Notes: generated by a model from the sequence alone, not told the origin. A stretch of DNA of 8,043 nt from Elusimicrobiota bacterium (GCA_016207585.1 JACQPI010000146.1:1-8043), one strand, 5' to 3'; positions 1 to 6,353 are shown, counted from the first letter of the stretch. Made by a program: numbers and translations.

Positions 1-25
1 CCGCCTTCCAACGGCTTATGGACGC

Positions 26-78
26 GGCATTCCCTCGCCTTAGGGCTCGGTCACAACCATTTCGCCTAAGCTCGGTCA
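26..78. repeat. Imperfect tandem direct repeat (two copies, period 25 bp)
   Basis: On the minus strand the block TGACCGAGC, then two or three pyrimidine/A bases, then AGGCGA occurs twice, beginning at 78 and at 53. The second copy continues into GAGGGAATGCC. The exact shared core is the 9-mer at 45-53 and 70-78 on the plus strand, and similarity extends over about 17 bases with small gaps. It lies beyond the last gene of the minus-strand cheY/cheC unit. It could be part of a dispersed intergenic repeat family or chance; only two copies are visible. Confidence 0.4.
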
Positions 79-81
79 TAT

Positions 82-107
82 CCCCGGCGCTTGGACGAGC
101 GCCGGGG
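82..107 (-). terminator. GC-rich stem-loop after the CheC-like gene, probable terminator
   Basis: Perfect 10-bp inverted repeat, CCCCGGCGCT at 82-91 and AGCGCCGGGG at 98-107, with a 6-base loop. It begins 10 bases past the stop codon of the CheC-like gene. Neither side carries a T-run, so it is not a canonical intrinsic terminator. It may end transcription inefficiently, work with Rho, or protect the 3' end of the mRNA. Confidence 0.5.
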
Positions 108-116
108 GGCATTGTA

Positions 117-707
117 TCAAATCTCGATCGCGGTCAGGAGGTTCTCCAGAAGCTCCGAATTCAGGAGGATGACCAGGAGGCAATCCGTCGACAAATCCGA
201 CGACGACATGGAGACGTACGACATCAACGCGAAGCTGTTCTTGTTGTCGGAGCGCCGCAGGGCGGTCTCCATGAGCTTGTTCTTGGCCCCCTCCAGTATT
301 TCAGGGGCCGAGACGATCAGGGCGCGGTCCAACGTGTCGGCGATCACTCCCGCGACGGCGTTTACGAGGATGTTGGAGATCTCCGCGATCGCGTTCTTTT
401 CAAGATCCGCCACCGCCTTCAACCGCTCTCCCCCTCCTTTCGTAAACGCCTGCACGACGCGGCGGGCGCTCTCCCCGGGGAACATCGCGACGAAGGTGGC
501 GCCGGGCGCCGTGAAACAGACGCCGTAATGGGTCCCGGCGGCGGGAGCGACCAGGGTCTGGATGCGGTCCCCGGAGGCGGTGGTGAGGCTCATCGTGCTC
601 ATTTCCCACCGGGTCTTGGTCATCTGGGCCAGACGCTCGGTGCTCTTGTCGATGCCCTGCTCGATCAGCGCCGCCAAAACCTTCTGCTGGTCCGCGGTAA
701 CGTTCAT
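117..707 (-). CDS. CheC/CheX-family chemotaxis phosphatase-like protein
   Basis: 196 residues. The helix at about 105-125 carries the CheC-family signature, Glu109-x-x-Asn112 followed by Asn116 (EISNILVN). In CheC, CheX and FliY these side chains insert into the phosphorylated receiver and promote dephosphorylation of CheY-P. The equivalent N-terminal helix (about 10-35) lacks the matching Glu/Asn pair, so I see only one active site. The protein is soluble, with no signal peptide or membrane segment. The start codon overlaps the upstream receiver gene as ATGA, with GGAG at 713-716 five bases ahead, so the two are translationally coupled. The likely role is to reset the neighbouring receiver. 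The family call is firm; the partner is inferred from context. Confidence 0.8.
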   Translation of the reverse strand: MNVTADQQKVLAALIEQGIDKSTERLAQMTKTRWEMSTMSLTTASGDRIQTLVAPAAGTHYGVCFTAPGATFVAMFPGESARRVVQAFTKGGGERLKAVADLEKNAIAEISNILVNAVAGVIADTLDRALIVSAPEILEGAKNKLMETALRRSDNKNSFALMSYVSMSSSDLSTDCLLVILLNSELLENLLTAIEI

Positions 708-1075
708 CGGGGCTCCGTGCCGATCCGGGTGAGCGCGGCGGACAGTTCCTTCATGTTGATGGGTTTGCTCAAGAAACCCAAGGCCCCTGAATTCATCGCT
801 TCCTCCTGGATTTTTTGTTGGGGGTTGCCGCTGATGATGAGCACCCTCGCCTGGCCGTCGATCCGGCGGATGCCTTTTAGGGTAGACAGCCCGTCTCCAC
901 GGGTCAGGGCCAAATCGAGCAGGACCAAGTCCGGCTTCTGGTTCTTGTAAGCCTCCACGGCCGTGTCCATCGCGTCCGCCTCCGCCACGGCCTTATGCCC
1001 AAGGAGATCCAGCATCTCCAGGAGCATCACGCGGGTAACCGGACTGTCGTCTACGACGAGGACTCGAAGAGCCAT
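704..1075 (-). CDS. CheY-like single-domain response regulator
   Basis: 123 residues, just one receiver domain with no output domain. The acidic pair Asp9-Asp10 (VVDDS) binds Mg2+, Asp54 (LVLLDL) is the phosphoacceptor, Ser82 (IISG) is the switch hydroxyl and Lys104 (SKP) is the conserved lysine, all at standard spacing. It probably acts by protein-protein contact in the cytoplasm, as CheY does. It is cotranscribed with the CheC-like phosphatase downstream (4-bp overlap). No histidine kinase, CheA or receptor lies in the window, so the input is unknown and motility is not proven. It has its own promoter at 1115-1143. No Shine-Dalgarno sequence is visible before the ATG; a GC hairpin occupies that place. 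The start fits because the first beta strand follows at once. Confidence 0.9.
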   Translation of the reverse strand: MALRVLVVDDSPVTRVMLLEMLDLLGHKAVAEADAMDTAVEAYKNQKPDLVLLDLALTRGDGLSTLKGIRRIDGQARVLIISGNPQQKIQEEAMNSGALGFLSKPINMKELSAALTRIGTEPR

Positions 1076-1085
1076 GCAGGAATAG

Positions 1086-1102
1086 GCCGGCCGCCGGCCG
1101 GC
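1086..1102 (-). promoter_or_regulatory. GC hairpin in the 5' leader of the receiver gene
   Basis: Inverted repeat GCCGGCC (1086-1092) and GGCCGGC (1096-1102) around a 3-base loop, all G/C. It lies inside the predicted leader RNA, 10 bases before the start codon of the receiver gene, where a Shine-Dalgarno sequence would normally sit. It could modulate initiation or be a byproduct of high GC; nothing else points to a known element. Confidence 0.4.
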
Positions 1103-1114
1103 GCGCAGAGTTTA

Positions 1115-1143
1115 AACATAGCCCCGATTGAAGGTTTAGTCAA
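1115..1143 (-). promoter_or_regulatory. Sigma-70-type promoter for the receiver/CheC unit
   Basis: On the minus strand, TTGACT (1138-1143; 5 of 6 consensus) and TATGTT (1115-1120; 4 of 6) are separated by 17 bp. They predict a transcript start near 1108 and a leader of about 33 bases. The site sits in the 90-bp gap after the Urate_ox_N-like gene. The 8-bp palindrome GTTTAAAC (1110-1117) overlaps the downstream edge of the -10 box and could be an operator half, though this is weak. Confidence 0.6.
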
Positions 1144-1165
1144 TACCCTCGCCTTGAATGCGCCC

Positions 1166-1792
1166 TTAAACGGATTGTCCGACCCGGCCCGCATGGAAGA
1201 TGGCGACCCACACCGCGGCCAGGGAAACCGCAACGAACACGATCAAGGTCGCGCCGTTGATCGCGCTGTAGTGGTTCGCCGCCAGCATGCCGAAGAGCAT
1301 GGGGCCGGAAAGGTAGGTGTTCGTCCGCGAGAAAAGCCCCGCCCGCTTGCGCAGAGCCGGCAGCTCCTCGGCCGAGGCCCGTCCCGATAGAATCTTTTTC
1401 TGGATCGGCCAGATCACGAACCACACGTTGAACCACATGATCGTCCCCAAAAGCATCCCCATAAGGATCCAAACCCCCCGGCCGGTGACGCCCATTTCAT
1501 CGCTGAAGCTGGCGGACGGGCCGAAACCCATGCCCGGGGTGTACATATAGATCATGGTAAACAGGATAAGTCCCGCCAGGAAGGTGACCATGGCGCCCCA
1601 ACGGAACCACCACAAGGCGCGCGGCATCAGCTTGGGGTTGACCGCTTTTTTGGCCGCGTCGTCGAGGGCCCCCTGCAGGGGCACATTGACGAAGTTGAAG
1701 AAGTATAGGTGCCCGATCCACGCGATCCCCGCGATCACATGGAGCCACCTCATGAAGAGGTGGAAGTTGGTATAGAAGTCCGCGTAGGCCAT
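1166..1792 (-). CDS. Urate_ox_N (PuuD N-terminal)-like integral membrane protein
   Basis: 208 residues from the ATG at 1792, chosen because GGGAGG sits about 7 bases upstream and the promoter at 1840-1869 would start the transcript downstream of the longer TTG start at 1840. There are about five hydrophobic segments (10-36, 62-84, 105-128, 158-173, 178-198). The patterns RWLHVIAGIAWIG (15-27), WPIQKK (128-133) and SRTNTYLSGPMLFGM (155-169) followed by NHY are those of the membrane domain of the cytochrome c-fused urate hydroxylase PuuD. His11, His18, His28 and His174 lie in or beside membrane segments and are candidate heme or metal ligands. The cytochrome c domain is absent and no purine gene is nearby, so urate oxidation should not be assumed. 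Family fairly sure, function open. Confidence 0.75.
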   Translation of the reverse strand: MAYADFYTNFHLFMRWLHVIAGIAWIGHLYFFNFVNVPLQGALDDAAKKAVNPKLMPRALWWFRWGAMVTFLAGLILFTMIYMYTPGMGFGPSASFSDEMGVTGRGVWILMGMLLGTIMWFNVWFVIWPIQKKILSGRASAEELPALRKRAGLFSRTNTYLSGPMLFGMLAANHYSAINGATLIVFVAVSLAAVWVAIFHAGRVGQSV

Positions 1793-1839
1793 GCGAGTAC
1801 CTCCCGCCCTAAGTTGCTCGTTTCGGCATTCTTGTTGCA

Positions 1840-1869
1840 ATTATGTGTTAGTTTTGGATTAACTGTCAA
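1840..1869 (-). promoter_or_regulatory. Sigma-70-type promoter for the Urate_ox_N-like gene
   Basis: Minus-strand TTGACA (1864-1869, perfect -35) and CATAAT (1840-1845, 5 of 6) with an 18-bp spacer in a locally AT-rich stretch. The transcript start is predicted near 1833, giving a leader of about 40 bases. The -35 box contains the TGA stop codon of queF (1866-1868), so this unit is packed against the upstream gene but can be transcribed separately. Confidence 0.75.
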
Positions 1870-2285
1870 TAAGACGAGCCGGAGCGCGTCTTCGCGCGAA
1901 CGCGGGGATAGCGGGCGACGACGGTCGAGTGCATCCCCCCCCGCGTGTTGAAGACCCCCGTCACGACCGCCCAAACGGGCTTCGCGGCCCGAGCGACGTC
2001 GTCGAGGATCCGGTTCACCGCATTCTCGTAGAAGATCCCCAGGTCGCGGTAGCCAAGGAGATAGCGCTTCAGCGATTTTAATTCCACGCAGAGGCGATCC
2101 GGCAGGTAGTGCAGCGTTACGGTGCCGAAATCCGGCAGTCCCGTCTTGGGGCAGACCGAGGTGTATTCGGGCATCTCGATTTTTATCTCGTAGCCGCGGT
2201 ATTGGTTCGGAAACGTCTCCAAGGGAGGCAGGAGCGCCTCGATCCCCGCCCGCGCCTGGTTTCGGTATGTCTTCCTCTTATACAT
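1866..2285 (-). CDS. queF: NADPH-dependent 7-cyano-7-deazaguanine reductase QueF
   Basis: 139 residues, the short unimodular type found in Bacillus rather than the duplicated E. coli form. QueF reduces the nitrile preQ0 to the amine preQ1 in queuosine biosynthesis, in the cytosol. The catalytic Cys45 lies in SVCPKTGLPDFG, with the general acid Asp52 seven residues on. The QueF motif ELKSLKRY spans 68-75 and GIFYEN follows at 83-88. I recall His at the Tyr86 position in the B. subtilis enzyme, but family members vary there. FNTRGGMHS near 111-119 is also typical. GAGGAGG (2289-2295) precedes the ATG with a short 3-base gap. The gene starts 11 bp after copA and is probably cotranscribed. No other queuosine gene (queC, D, E, A or tgt) is in the window, and no preQ1 riboswitch is evident. 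Confidence 0.93.
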   Translation of the reverse strand: MYKRKTYRNQARAGIEALLPPLETFPNQYRGYEIKIEMPEYTSVCPKTGLPDFGTVTLHYLPDRLCVELKSLKRYLLGYRDLGIFYENAVNRILDDVARAAKPVWAVVTGVFNTRGGMHSTVVARYPRVRAKTRSGSSY

Positions 2286-2296
2286 AGGCCTCCTCG

Positions 2297-4498
2297 CTAG
2301 GGTCGAAACTTGCGCAGCTTCATCGAGTTCAAAACGACCGAAATGGAGCTCAGGGCCATCGCGGCCCCGGCGTGGTGGGGCTTGAGCAGGATGCCGAAAG
2401 AAGGATACAACGCCCCGGCCGCCACGGGCAGCAGGACGATGTTATAAGCGAACGCCCAGGCGAGGTTCTCGTAAATCACGCGGCGGATCCTCCGGCTCAA
2501 GAGCAGCGCCGTCACGAAATGCCGCAGATCGGGCTTCATGAGAGTGATGTCGGAGGACTCGGCCGCGATGTCGGTTCCCGTGGCCAAGGCGACTCCCACG
2601 TCGGCCTGGCTCAAGGCCGGGGCGTCGTTGAAACCCTCCCCCACCATCGCCACGCGCTTGCCTCCCTCCTGGAGTTCCCGTACGATCCGCGCTTTTTCCT
2701 GCGGCAGGACCTCCGCGTAGACCCGTTCGATCCCCACCGCTTCCGCGACCCGGTGCACCGCCGCGTTGCGATCGCCGGAAGCGAGGATGACCTCCAATCC
2801 CATTTTTTCCAGCTGCACGACCGCTTCCCGCGCGTGGTCGCGCACCCGATCGTCGAGCACGACCGCACCCGCGAATTTCTCCTCCACGGCCACCCCCAAA
2901 ACGGAGCCCGCCGTCCGAAGCAGAGCCTCCACGACTTCAGGCTCGGCGGGAATGCCTCGCTCGGCCAGCCAAGACAGGCTTCCGGCCCAGATGCGCCTGG
3001 ACCGGCTCATGACGGCAACGCCCCGGCCCGGAAACGCCTCGAAGGCCTCCACCGGCTCCGGCGCGATCCCTCCCGCCGAAGCCCGGGCGCGCAGCGCCTC
3101 CGCGAAAGGATGCTCGGAACGCAGCTCGGCGGTCATGGCCCAGCGCAACAGCTCCTCCTCGCCAATCCCGGACGCCGGAAGAAGCCGCACGACGGACGGC
3201 CTCCCTTCCGTCAGCGTCCCGGTCTTGTCCAGGATCGCGACATCGAGGCGGCCGGCCTTGTCGAGCACCTCCGCGTTTCGAAGCAGGATGCCCAACTCCG
3301 CGGCGCGCCCCGTGCCGATGAGCACCGCCATCGGCGTCGCCAGCCCCAAGGCGCACGGGCAGGCGACCGACAGGACGGAAACGAACGCGGTCAGGGCGTA
3401 GAACACCTGGGGCGCCGGCCCCTTCCAGGACCACACGATCGCCGAAGCGACCGCCAGCAGGATCACGACGGGCACGAAGTGTCCCGCGACCTTGTCCGCG
3501 GCCTTCTGGATGGGCGCCTTGGAGGCCACGCTCGCGCGGACCGCCTCGATGATCTTGGCCAAGGACATCTCGGAACCCGTCCGCGTGACGCGCACGACCA
3601 GGATGCCCGTCTTATTGATCGTGCCCCCGAACACCTGAGCTCCCGGGGACTTCTCGACCGGGATGCTTTCCCCGGTCAGCATCGATTCGTCAACCGCCGA
3701 GGCGCCCTCCTCCACGATCCCATCGAGGCCGACCGCCTCGCCGGGCCCGACCCAGATCGTCTCCCCTGGTGTCACGTCGGGCAAGGGCACGACCGTCTCC
3801 ACGCCCCCGCGCAGGGCCCGGACCGTCTTAGGCGCCATGCGCAGGAGCTTGCGCAGCGCCGAGCTGGCTCTCTTGCGAAAACGAGTCTCCAGCCACCGCC
3901 CCAGAGAGACCATGACGATGAGGCCCGCCAAGGACTCGAACATGTGCATCTCCGACGCGCGCATCAGGTTCTTGGGATAAATCACGTTCCAGGCGCTGAA
4001 CAGATACATCGACCAGGTGCTGATGGAAACGAGGGTGTTCATGTCCGCGCGGCCCGCGCGCAAGGCCGCGAGGAACCCCTTATGAAAATGCCAGCCGGCC
4101 CAAAATTGGAGCGGGGTCGCCAGCGCCCACGCGCTGTATTCGGAGAGACCGAGGGGCCTCTCGAGCAGGAGGATCAGCCACACGGCGGCGCCGACCAAGA
4201 CCCGCCTGAGCAAAACGGCCCCCTCCCGCGCGTCGGCGGAGTACAAAAGCTCCTCCGCCTGCTGGTAGGTGGCGGCGATCCCCGGAACCCGGTAACCCTG
4301 GGATTCGACCGCGCGCCGCAGCGCGTCGGTCCGGGCAAGCTCGGGGTCATACTCGACCGCCGCGGTCTTGGAAGGCAGATGGACGCTCACCGCGCGGACT
4401 CCGGCAAGTCCCTTGAGAGCCCCCTCGATCTTGGCCACGCAGGAGGCGCAATGCATCCCCTCCACCGGCAGGATGACCCTTACAGGCTGTTTCGCCAT
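2297..4498 (-). CDS. copA: Cu(+)-exporting P1B-type ATPase CopA
   Basis: 733 residues; pumps Cu(I) out of the cytosol using ATP. In order: one N-terminal heavy-metal domain (about 7-72) with GMHCASC, Cys17 and Cys20; early membrane helices (about 102-200); actuator domain with LTGES (Glu277); the CPC ion-binding motif Cys380-Pro-Cys382; phosphorylation site Asp424 in DKTGTLTEG; nucleotide-domain SEHP with His463; the hinge motif; and two last helices with YN and MALSS. CPC, YN and MxxSS together mark Cu(I) specificity (group 1B-1). The hinge reads VGEGFNDAP: Glu621 replaces the Asp of the near-invariant GDGxND that helps hold Mg2+, while Asn624 and Asp625 remain. The start overlaps the end of the peptidase gene by 19 bp, with GAGGGG just upstream. 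No CueR or CsoR regulator or copper chaperone is nearby. Confidence 0.95.
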   Translation of the reverse strand: MAKQPVRVILPVEGMHCASCVAKIEGALKGLAGVRAVSVHLPSKTAAVEYDPELARTDALRRAVESQGYRVPGIAATYQQAEELLYSADAREGAVLLRRVLVGAAVWLILLLERPLGLSEYSAWALATPLQFWAGWHFHKGFLAALRAGRADMNTLVSISTWSMYLFSAWNVIYPKNLMRASEMHMFESLAGLIVMVSLGRWLETRFRKRASSALRKLLRMAPKTVRALRGGVETVVPLPDVTPGETIWVGPGEAVGLDGIVEEGASAVDESMLTGESIPVEKSPGAQVFGGTINKTGILVVRVTRTGSEMSLAKIIEAVRASVASKAPIQKAADKVAGHFVPVVILLAVASAIVWSWKGPAPQVFYALTAFVSVLSVACPCALGLATPMAVLIGTGRAAELGILLRNAEVLDKAGRLDVAILDKTGTLTEGRPSVVRLLPASGIGEEELLRWAMTAELRSEHPFAEALRARASAGGIAPEPVEAFEAFPGRGVAVMSRSRRIWAGSLSWLAERGIPAEPEVVEALLRTAGSVLGVAVEEKFAGAVVLDDRVRDHAREAVVQLEKMGLEVILASGDRNAAVHRVAEAVGIERVYAEVLPQEKARIVRELQEGGKRVAMVGEGFNDAPALSQADVGVALATGTDIAAESSDITLMKPDLRHFVTALLLSRRIRRVIYENLAWAFAYNIVLLPVAAGALYPSFGILLKPHHAGAAMALSSISVVLNSMKLRKFRP

Positions 4499-5337
4499 GT
4501 CCCCTCGAGTTCCGCCAGGCTCGACCAGACGCCCGGGAACCCCGACCGGAGCGCCTCCTCGATCGAAGAGCCCTTGCGCAGCTCCGAGAAAAACTGGGAG
4601 AACCCGTTGCGGCCGCCGCGCTCGATCATGAAGCGGATCACGTCCCCCACCTGGCGGTACCAGGCGTTGACGTCGCGGTCGCGTTCGGTGGCGGGCACGA
4701 GCTGGATCATCCGGTCGAAGGACATCGGCTGGTCGAGCAGCGCCCGCCGGCTCTGCGCGTTCACTTCGGAGCCCAGGCCGGCCTCGACGCGGCTGACCTG
4801 CTCCTCGTACACGGCCAGGCCCTCGTTGATCCAGCGAAGGTCCAGGCGCGAAGACCTCATGTACTCATGAAAGAGCACGTGCGTCATCTCGTGGGCGAGG
4901 ATGGGAGCGAGTTGGGGCCCGTCGTAGGAATAGATCGCGTTGCCGACCGTGATCCCGCCGGACCACGGCGGTTGCTGGGTCTTCTTAATATACTCGTCGT
5001 GGGCGCCGTAGACGACGATCGAGTAGAGCCCGGCCGGCTGGAAGGAATAGAGCCCCGTGTCGCCCATGATGCGGTTGTAGAGCCCCTCGGCGGTTTTGAC
5101 GACGGCGTCCGCGCGATCCGTCCCGTAGGCATAGACTTTAAAGTGCAGTCCCGTGACGTCCTTGCCGCCCGGATCGAGCCCCGAGAAGAGGGTGACCGGC
5201 GTGGCCGTGGTCTCGGGGGAGCGCTCGACGCGTATCCCCGCCGGGATCTCGACGCAGCCCATCGTAACGCCGGCAAGCCACAAGACGCCGAGAACGCGCC
5301 GCCCGCCGCGCACCGGGTGAACTTCGAACCGCGCCAT
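4480..5337 (-). CDS. Putative lipoprotein zinc metallopeptidase, peptidase MA-like
   Basis: 285 residues from the ATG at 5337 (a TTG one codon earlier is possible; neither has a clear Shine-Dalgarno). The N terminus has an arginine-rich start (RGGRR), a hydrophobic run and TMGC ending at Cys28, a plausible though imperfect lipobox, so export and lipid anchoring are likely. HEMTH at 149-153 is the HExxH zinc site. NEGLAVYEE supplies the third ligand, Glu172, in the NEG[LF]A context of the peptidase MA-like (gluzincin) group. The helical C-terminal part (190-285) has no motif I recognise. It would cleave proteins or peptides at the cell surface; the substrate is unknown. It lies 15 bp after the nuclease and overlaps copA by 19 bp, suggesting cotranscription. 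The metallopeptidase call is strong, the subfamily moderate. Confidence 0.8.
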   Translation of the reverse strand: MARFEVHPVRGGRRVLGVLWLAGVTMGCVEIPAGIRVERSPETTATPVTLFSGLDPGGKDVTGLHFKVYAYGTDRADAVVKTAEGLYNRIMGDTGLYSFQPAGLYSIVVYGAHDEYIKKTQQPPWSGGITVGNAIYSYDGPQLAPILAHEMTHVLFHEYMRSSRLDLRWINEGLAVYEEQVSRVEAGLGSEVNAQSRRALLDQPMSFDRMIQLVPATERDRDVNAWYRQVGDVIRFMIERGGRNGFSQFFSELRKGSSIEEALRSGFPGVWSSLAELEGTWRNSL

Positions 5338-5352
5338 CAAGAGCGGCAGCTT

Positions 5353-6315
5353 CTAGAAATGGACGCCGAGCAGCAACCCGTCTACAACGCGAGTCATAGC
5401 TCTCAGGGGGGGCCGACGCGGAAGTTGGGAGGTCGCTCGATCTTGCGCAAGAGGTTGAAAGGCATCCTCCAATACGGCGGCCAGACGAACTCCGGCCATC
5501 GCCAGCCTCTTTTCAAGGATCGGTTCCATTCTGATTTGATACTCCTTGTCGAGATTCCGCTCTCGCTCATAGTCGGGATCGATGATATCGCGGGATATGA
5601 CGAAACTTTCCCATCCCGCATTCTCAACCATATCGCCCTGGGTCCAATGGGTCGTGGACTCGGCATTAATTACCGCATTAATCCGGATAACCCAAGGAGT
5701 CGGATCCATTGTCCCCTGGACTTTGTAATCCTCCGGCAAGAGCAGACCGTCCCAAAGTTGATGGAGATTCTTGGCTATCCCCAGGTAGGTCAGCATTTTT
5801 TTATTTCGCCCCATATCGGGCTGGTCGGGCCTGACATGGAGCGGCATGTGGATATCGCCTAAAAAATGGACGATGAACATGACGGCGATCTGTTTTTGCC
5901 GCTGGGAGGCCGCCGGGCTTTTTAGCACGGCAGTTTGCAGGCGAATCTGACTTATGGGACAGTCTTTGCCGTAGGGGCAGTAAGAACTCAGCGGATCGGC
6001 ATGGGGGGTCGCTTTGCCGGGCACGTCCAGGTAGTGCCATGGTCTTGTTTCTGTGAATTCCTTGGGGTCAAGAACAAAACCGCCGCAGGTCAGCGGGTCT
6101 TTAGCGTAGAGAACGTCATCGGCGCAAAGAGTGATATCCTCGAGGGCAACGCCATCCCCGATGATACCGCGTATCCTGTCAAGAGCGACCGGCGACAGAC
6201 GTCCTTCGGCGACGCGCGCTACAATCTTATGCCCCAAGGGGCCCCATGCTCCCGCTTGGGAAACGGGAATCAGTAAAAGAGCCCCTATGTAAAACATGGC
6301 CATTTTGCCTTTCAT
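5353..6315 (-). CDS. Secreted S1/P1-family nuclease
   Basis: 320 residues from the ATG at 6315, preferred over the 17-codon-longer frame because GGAGGGG lies 8 bases upstream and a signal peptide then begins at once. Cleavage after QAGA would expose Trp24, whose amino end binds zinc in this family. The other trinuclear zinc ligands are in place: His29, Asp66 or 67, His94, His150, Asp154, His160, His185 and Asp189 (WGPLGH, CADD, PWHYLD, HFLGDIHMPLH, NLHQLWD). Cysteines 77, 113 and 119 could form disulfides. It should cleave single-stranded DNA/RNA and release 5'-nucleotides outside the cytoplasm, for scavenging or defence. The family domain seems to end near AGVRLAAVLEDAF; about 35 further residues form an unusual tail reached through a run of seven C (5406-5412). 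A/T-ending codons are clearly commoner than in copA. Confidence 0.93.
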   Translation of the reverse strand: MKGKMAMFYIGALLLIPVSQAGAWGPLGHKIVARVAEGRLSPVALDRIRGIIGDGVALEDITLCADDVLYAKDPLTCGGFVLDPKEFTETRPWHYLDVPGKATPHADPLSSYCPYGKDCPISQIRLQTAVLKSPAASQRQKQIAVMFIVHFLGDIHMPLHVRPDQPDMGRNKKMLTYLGIAKNLHQLWDGLLLPEDYKVQGTMDPTPWVIRINAVINAESTTHWTQGDMVENAGWESFVISRDIIDPDYERERNLDKEYQIRMEPILEKRLAMAGVRLAAVLEDAFQPLAQDRATSQLPRRPPLRAMTRVVDGLLLGVHF

Positions 6316-6321
6316 TATATT

Positions 6322-6346
6322 ATCCCCTCCATTCTCCAGAGGGGAT
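6322..6346. repeat. 8-bp inverted repeat over the nuclease ribosome binding site and -10 box
   Basis: ATCCCCTC (6322-6329) and GAGGGGAT (6339-6346) are perfect arms around a 9-base loop. One arm contains the nuclease gene's Shine-Dalgarno; the other runs into its predicted -10 box. If transcription starts upstream of 6346, the RNA hairpin would hide the ribosome binding site. If it starts near 6338, the element is better read as an operator. Confidence 0.55.
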
Positions 6347-6353
6347 TGTAGCA
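6345..6353 (-). promoter_or_regulatory. Extended -10 promoter for the nuclease-led operon
   Basis: Minus-strand TGCTACAAT (6353 down to 6345) is an extended -10 element: TG, one base, then TACAAT (5 of 6 consensus). No good -35 lies at 16-18 bp; TTGATT at 6365-6370 is only 14 bp away. The predicted start near 6338 would give a leader of about 23 bases. No other promoter is evident before the peptidase, copA or queF. Confidence 0.5.

Noticed and set aside
26..53. A slight resemblance of CCTAAGGCGAGG to a segment of 23S rRNA
   Set aside because: The match ends after about a dozen bases and the flanks do not fit rRNA. Taken as coincidence.
1..80. A minus-strand frame from the ATG at 80 running off the left edge (26 codons)
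   Set aside because: No ribosome binding site, an Arg-rich composition, and it is made largely of the direct repeat. Too little sequence to support a gene.
18..950. A 310-codon plus-strand frame across the receiver and CheC-like genes
   Set aside because: It is antisense to two genes with clear family motifs, low-complexity Arg/Gly/Asp-rich in translation, and has no convincing ribosome binding site.
1793..1840. A longer N terminus for the Urate_ox_N-like protein starting at TTG 1840
   Set aside because: The predicted -10 box covers that codon, and GGGAGG is correctly placed for the ATG at 1792.
2372..4870. An 832-codon open frame on the plus strand opposite copA
   Set aside because: It mirrors copA and the peptidase gene in antisense and exists because GC-rich third positions suppress stop codons. 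It is rich in Arg, His, Gly and Asp with no domain, while the minus strand carries every P-type ATPase motif.
4867..5862. A 331-codon plus-strand frame across the peptidase and nuclease genes
   Set aside because: It runs through the junction of two well-supported minus-strand genes and shows no motif of its own.
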